In this document: piece after piece, positions 59,478-64,000 of the stretch | Layout: every line of letters begins with the position of its first letter | Position numbering within the stretch: position 1 is the stretch's first letter | Assembly: GCA_949361645.1 (NCBI GenBank) | Contig: OX442437.1 | Coordinates: 1,065,075 to 1,129,074 of the forward strand | Direction of reading: 5' to 3' | Source: Spongilla lacustris | Taxonomy: Eukaryota; Porifera; Demospongiae; Spongillida; Spongillidae | Length of the DNA: 64,000 nt | The notes under the pieces: generated by a model | The model's database searches: none | Seen by the model: the letters and a program-made list of their open reading frames with translations, nothing else | Told to the model about the DNA's origin: nothing | Program-made: the position numbers and the translations under genes

Positions 59478-62400
59478 TTACAGTAGCGAACAAGAGCTTT
59501 TCTTCTTCTCAGGCTTGCGGTGCTGCAGCACAGACCTTATTGCTTCATCAAACACGAGTTTTATATTCTTTTGTGTGCTGGCTGAGCACTCCACGTAATT
59601 AGCTGCGCCAAGCTCCTTCTGCAGTTGAAGACCCTGAGAATAGGTGATGGGAGACAGTCCCTTTGTCTTGAGCTTCTCAATAGTCTCTTGGTCTTCTCTG
59701 AGATCCATCTTTGTTCCCACGAGAATGATGGGGGTGTTTGGACAATGGTGGTTCACTTCAGGGTACCACTGTGTGAACATGCATTAAAAATGCTACAAAC
59801 ACTAGGCCTTTAATTGCATTACACACTTTTGCTTTCACGCTCTCGAATGAAGCAGGGCTGACCAATGAAAAGCATATCAGGAAAACATCCTATGTGTGTG
59901 TGGAGGGGAGGTGATATGAGAGGGTTATACAAATGGGAATTTTTAAAAATTGTATCGACCACTTACTGTTTTGGTATACGAATTAGGCCTCATCCTGTCA
60001 TAGTCAGGCTGACCTGTACAGGACCCGGGATGCACAGTTATTTATGTGGCTTGGAATACATGTTTTAGAATACAATACCTGCTGTGTCCCACATATACAA
60101 TCTGATGTAGAGCTTTCCGTCAAACCTCACATCAGCTATGTAGTTATCAAACCTGTCGTGTGAGAAAAGTTCGATGATAAATTATATTAGCAATTAGGAA
60201 ATCGTGAATAACTACATAGCCCAGAATTGTCAGATGTAGAGATTGTTCAATAGACCTGGACTTGGTGTGTTTGGAGTTAGTGATGGTGCATACTGACTGG
60301 TGAAGGGTGGAGATTAGTGGAGTCAGTGATGGTTGTCTGACTGATGTGGAGATTGTTCAATACTCCTGTACTTGCTGTGGGTGGAGTTAGTGATGGTGTA
60401 TAATGACTTGGTGATGCGATGGAGGTGTGGTTGTTAGCTGAACATTAGTGTTATGTTTGCACTCGGGACAATGGAATCAAGCGAAGCTGATTATAGCAAT
60501 GGAACAAGGAGATTGTGAATGGAGGAGACCTCACTTACGGAGGAGACGATTGTCTGTAGTACCGATGATGAGCTGGAGTCTGCGGGGCAGGGGAAAACAG
60601 GACCATGAAGAAGGCCAAGATTGAGACAGCAAAGGAAGACGTGACCGTGGAGAAAAGAGAGTTAAGAAAGAAAAGCTGAAGTTGAAACAAGGAGGAGATC
60701 GAGGAGAAGAAGTTGGTGGAAGGGGGACCATTGTGGCCATGGAGGAGATCCTGGTGATGAAGGAGACAGTGTCTGTAGTGGAGACAGTATTGGTACCGTT
60801 GTGAGCTCAAGGGAGTGTGAGTAGATAGTGGCAGAAGAGACAGTGGTGCAGAGGGAGAAGGGGTCATGAAATGAAGCCAGACTTGTGGTAGCAAGAAAAT
60901 CCACGGAACTAGTAAATAAAAACATTCTCTATGAGAAAGTTGGTGGTACATAGGATTTGAAGGCAATGGTGGTGTAAAAAGGAAGGGAACAAGGGTCTAA
61001 TAATCATGTAAGTAATAGTCCTATATTATCACACGAACAACGTGCTTGTAATATCCTACAGATGTGCTAAGAGAATTGGACTATTACATTTTCCCTTATG
61101 ATTAGACCCTTGTTTCCTTCCTTTTTACACCACCATTGCCTTCAAATCCTATATGCCACCAACTTTCTCATATAGTGGATGCTTTTATTTACTTGTATAA
61201 TAATTGTAAAAAATATGGTTGAATACAGTGAATTAGACAGAAACTTTGCTCCCTCTGCAAGCTGTGTAGGTGTGATACAAAATAACGTGAGGGTGTGGTC
61301 CCACAGGGGGGGGGGGGGGGGGGTGTCTATGGGCCTGTCCCAAAAGTTCTTGCCCAAGAAGGCAAGATCTTGAGCATAATCTTTTTGCTGGGTGTACCAC
61401 ATATTAAATGGCCACCACTGACACTTTTATTAATCACTCTGAGCCGGCTACAGTGCATGCCCTGGGCCTGGCTTGAATTGGATGCATTGGGTGGCCGGTC
61501 TTCCATGCACATGCTCAGTGTTTGAGGTAGTAGTTGGCAAAGCCAAAATTAAGAGTTCATTACAGCTGAGATGGTGGAATCGGTTGGACTAACCCCATCA
61601 CTGACAGAGATCAGTCGGCATTTGCAGGTTTTAAGTGCTGTGATGAGCTGGTAAAGTTACAATGTGAGGACATTGTGTTTAATGATGAGGGCAGACAGAC
61701 CAGTTGAGGGAATTCGAAGGTGCTTGTTTGGTTATTGTTCATTCTGGGGCAGAGGTATTGCAGCATGGCTAAGCCGGATTGACCTCACTTCAGGTGCTAA
61801 GCTCGTTAGGGGCATTGTGAGCGCCAATGAGAGAGAGCGGTCAATGGAGGGTTATCATAATCCAGTTAAAGTGAGCTGCTTTTGGCTAAGATATAGCACA
61901 GATGGGACAGGACCCTAAGCTTTATGGTATGCACAGTCTCAGAGCGGGAGGGGCTACTACAGCTGCTAATGCAGGTGTTCCTGATAGACTGCATGTTTAA
62001 GCGGCATGGTCAATGAAAATTATAGACCGCTAAAGATGGTTATGTTAAGGACTGTCTGTGTCCAAAGGTCTGGAGGTATTATCATTTAAGGGTTTGTCAT
62101 TTAAGGTATAGTTTGATAGTTAACTAAGTATTAATTACCCCATTGTTTGTCTATTTGAGTAGCCGCGTGCACTGGCAACGCTGGCACAATCTGTGATATG
62201 AAGTCGTGCATGGGATTTGTGGAAGGGGTGAGGTCTGAGGAGGAAGCTCTTAAAGTGAACTTCAGTTTTGGCCAGCTATCGCTATTCCGAATTTCCGGGC
62301 CTAAATGAGCTAGATACTGCAACTCACAAACTGGCAGCGCAGTCTCCCGCAAAGCAGTTCGTGTTGTAGCTTATTAGAAGATTTGTCTTCCCCACGTAAC

Positions 62401-62490
62401 TGCAAGTTCAGTGCAAGGAGAAACGTGATGGTCGCAAGTATTCAGTAAATAGTTTTACCTATTGCCGACGAGGACACATTTGAACTCCAT
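59478..62490 (-). CDS. Strongly diverged Rac GTPase, gene J
   Basis: Minus-strand exons 62490-62459, 62399-62328, 60152-60079, 60013-59967, 59889-59827 and 59768-59478 join in frame to 192 codons with GT-AG borders. Exon 1 is one codon shorter and exon 3 one codon longer than in relatives. The P-loop keeps G-x4-GKT but reads GNSYVGKT (D11N, G12S, A13Y). Switch I is rewritten ([19 protein letters not shown]32C, P34A, T35S, V36L). Switch II is [19 protein letters not shown]. Exons 5-6 remain close to G ([27 protein letters not shown]). It could be a GTPase with new partners, a nucleotide-locked form, or a young pseudogene without a stop yet. Intron 2 is 2175 bases. Confidence 0.75.
60239..60425. 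repeat. Imperfect 110-bp tandem repeat in intron 2 of gene J
   Basis: gagattgttcaata starts at 60239 and again at 60349; both are followed by ttggagttagtgatggtg-like sequence. Confidence 0.6.
60908..61196. mobile_element. Long-arm MITE, ACAAGTAAA family, copy 4
   Basis: agtaaataaaaacattctct at the left and tatttacttgt at the right; the arms include gttggtggtacataggattt and gaaggcaatggtggtgtaaa with their complements. It lies in intron 2 of gene J. Confidence 0.75.
61197..62327. other. Rest of intron 2 of gene J
   Basis: Contains a G-run at 61306-61323 and unremarkable sequence. No recognisable protein or RNA. Confidence 0.5.
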
Positions 62491-62728
62491 TTCTCACAAT
62501 TCGACTGATCAGATTGTTTCTAGTAGGATGCAATTTGCATATACAGAGCGTGAAGGTTTAAAAATAAACATCTATTTTTAGTATCTTGACTGATTAGAAT
62601 TCATTATGCATATGTCGGTGCGACAGATCCATCTCTGATTCTGTCAAACCATCTCCCATTGTGAGTATAAGTTAATAATATAAGTTCCCTGCTTAAAAAG
62701 AACTTGCGCTCCAATTATACACCATATT

Positions 62729-63345
62729 CCAGGGGGCGGACGGAGGAATTCGGAGAGGAGGGGTGTCCAAATATTGCTGGAAGGGGCGGGGCATAAACCG
62801 CGCTCATGGGGGAGGTTCTGGGGCGGAGCTCCAGAAAAAATTGGCGAGTACATGTAATGTATTAAAAACACAAGGTGTTTTTGTATTGAAAAGATTAATT
62901 ACACGCAGATGGCGAATTACTTATGAAAGGTAATTATAGAAATGATCCATTTGGTGTAATACATTTATATGGAGATACCAAGGGCCGAAACTGACTTGCT
63001 TACGAGCGATACATGAGATGATTACGGACAGTAAGATACCTGAAACGCAGGCTGAAACACATCCTGTTAGCGAGTTGCTTAGGATATCGTTGCTTTTAAA
63101 TTATACATTTTGTTATGAGTTATGTTGTTTAATAAAGGCACCTTCAGCTAAAGAGAGACCCTACAGATGTTTCAAACAGGCACGTTTGATGGAGATGCTG
63201 CCTATTTGGAAACGCTTTTTCAGTGTCATTGGTCTGCAGTCGGATCATATATGTGCATGGAAGCAGTAAACAGGCTTACAGCTATTATACAACTTTAATC
63301 AGAGTCACTCAAGGGCGTCCCTAGGGGGGGGTGCAGGAGGGGCCA

Positions 63346-63376
<31 letters not shown>

Positions 63377-63530
63377 TCCAGAAAAGCTGGGGGCGCCCAT
63401 GTCACTATACGTGCGTTCCCTACAATTGATCATAGTACGATTGACAGTTATAAATTGTTGCGCAATACGTGGATTCACATAATGCGCAGCGCAATTTATA
63501 AATTGCGCAAATTCACAATTTGCGCCCAAC
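62729..63530. other. Repeat-rich 5' flank of gene J
   Basis: Begins with CAGGGGGCGGACGGAGG, the terminus type seen at 36364 and 991, with no matching right end found. Holds an unassigned frame at 63018-63269, the acaactttaatcagagtcac edge shared with 37838, and a C-run at 63350-63375. Confidence 0.45.
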
Positions 63531-63688
63531 ATTAATATAGCTAATAATCTTGCGAACGTTTTTCTAAAAAATAAAATAAAATAAAAATTCGAAATCAAAG
63601 GTCAATTACATGTAAATAAATTATACAGAAGATGCGGTCGGGCGGGCGGACTTAAAGCGATTATTTGTCGACTAGTGGGGCAGTTGTA

Positions 63689-63845
63689 AAACATGCATCA
63701 TGGGAGGATGAGAGGCGGGCCCAAACCCTTATTATTTTGCCAAACTCCTCGGGTGAAAAAAATCACCGTCTTTGCAGATATCAAACTCGCGCCTCGTGAT
63801 TCAAAACCACTGGCATTTAGCATTGAGCCAAATCACTCGTCGTGT
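63689..63845 (-). repeat. tRNA-related SINE-like repeat, copy 2
   Basis: Diverged copy of 24388-24535 (ggctcaatgctaaatgccag, tggttttgaatcacgag, gcgagtttgatatc on the minus strand). Homology to the region around copy 1 begins near 63530, and remnants of the following hairpin extend towards the window end. Confidence 0.5.
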
Positions 63846-64000
63846 AATCAATATGCTAAAACAGCTTTTAACTACAGGCTCAATGAATATACGTAAAATC
63901 TAGTAGTAAAGTATACTTTTACCGATATTGCAACGTGTTACCTCGTGTATAGTCACATCAGCTAGGCCATTACATGTAATTGGAGATGAGTTTGATAGTG

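Noticed and set aside
60531..60966. 143-codon Pro/Ser/Leu-rich minus-strand frame
   Set aside because: Arises from a purine-rich plus strand in intron 2 of gene J and overlaps an inverted-repeat element; composition is low-complexity.

Overview
This is animal nuclear DNA. Its genes are split by short GT-AG introns of about 50-120 bases, the sequence is AT-rich, and it is crowded with transposable elements. The reverse-transcriptase families in it resemble types I know from sponge and cnidarian genomes. I therefore infer an early-branching invertebrate, possibly a demosponge, but I cannot confirm the species. A 200-base run of N (20682-20881) and many C/G homopolymers show that this is a draft assembly.

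The coding content is essentially one family: ten Rac-type Rho GTPase genes, each rebuilt here exon by exon into an open frame of 192 or 193 codons. Six lie on the + strand: genes A 2876-3823, B 6208-7150, C 9451-10398, D 12778-13719, E 16031-16977 and F 18812-19865. Four lie on the - strand: G 21700-22830, H 30076-36197, I 42143-51569 and J 59478-62490. All share one six-exon plan (coding lengths 35/72/71/47/63/291 in A-E and G-I; F and J differ by single codons). A-E end in CALL, F in CSML and G-J in CSLL, so there are three subfamilies. F and G converge tail to tail at about 20-21.7 kb.

Region by region: 1-2660 is a nest of inverted-repeat elements. 2700-17200 is a 6.57-kb dimeric tandem repeat carrying A-E; each gene is followed by a reverse-transcriptase fragment and a spacer whose middle is inverted in every second unit. 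17200-18700 is a larger decayed reverse-transcriptase copy ahead of F. 20-26.5 kb holds gene G, a tRNA-related repeat and a decayed Ty3/gypsy pol. About 26.5-37.9 kb and 38.4-55.5 kb are two copies of a segmental duplication carrying H and I; they differ by at least five later insertions or duplications. 55.8-63.9 kb holds a short terminal-inverted-repeat element, gene J and more repeats.

The most interesting biology is within the Rac family. A-E look homogenised by gene conversion. In contrast, H carries natural changes at classical effector and nucleotide-site positions (T25A, Y40C, A59S, RAC1 numbering). J keeps a full open frame and a well-conserved C-terminal half but has rewritten its P-loop edge, switch I and switch II. 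Intron 2 of the - strand genes has grown from 280 bases (G) to 2.2 kb (J), 5.3 kb (H) and 8.6 kb (I) by nested insertions. I found no rRNA, functional tRNA, CRISPR array or bacterial-type operon.
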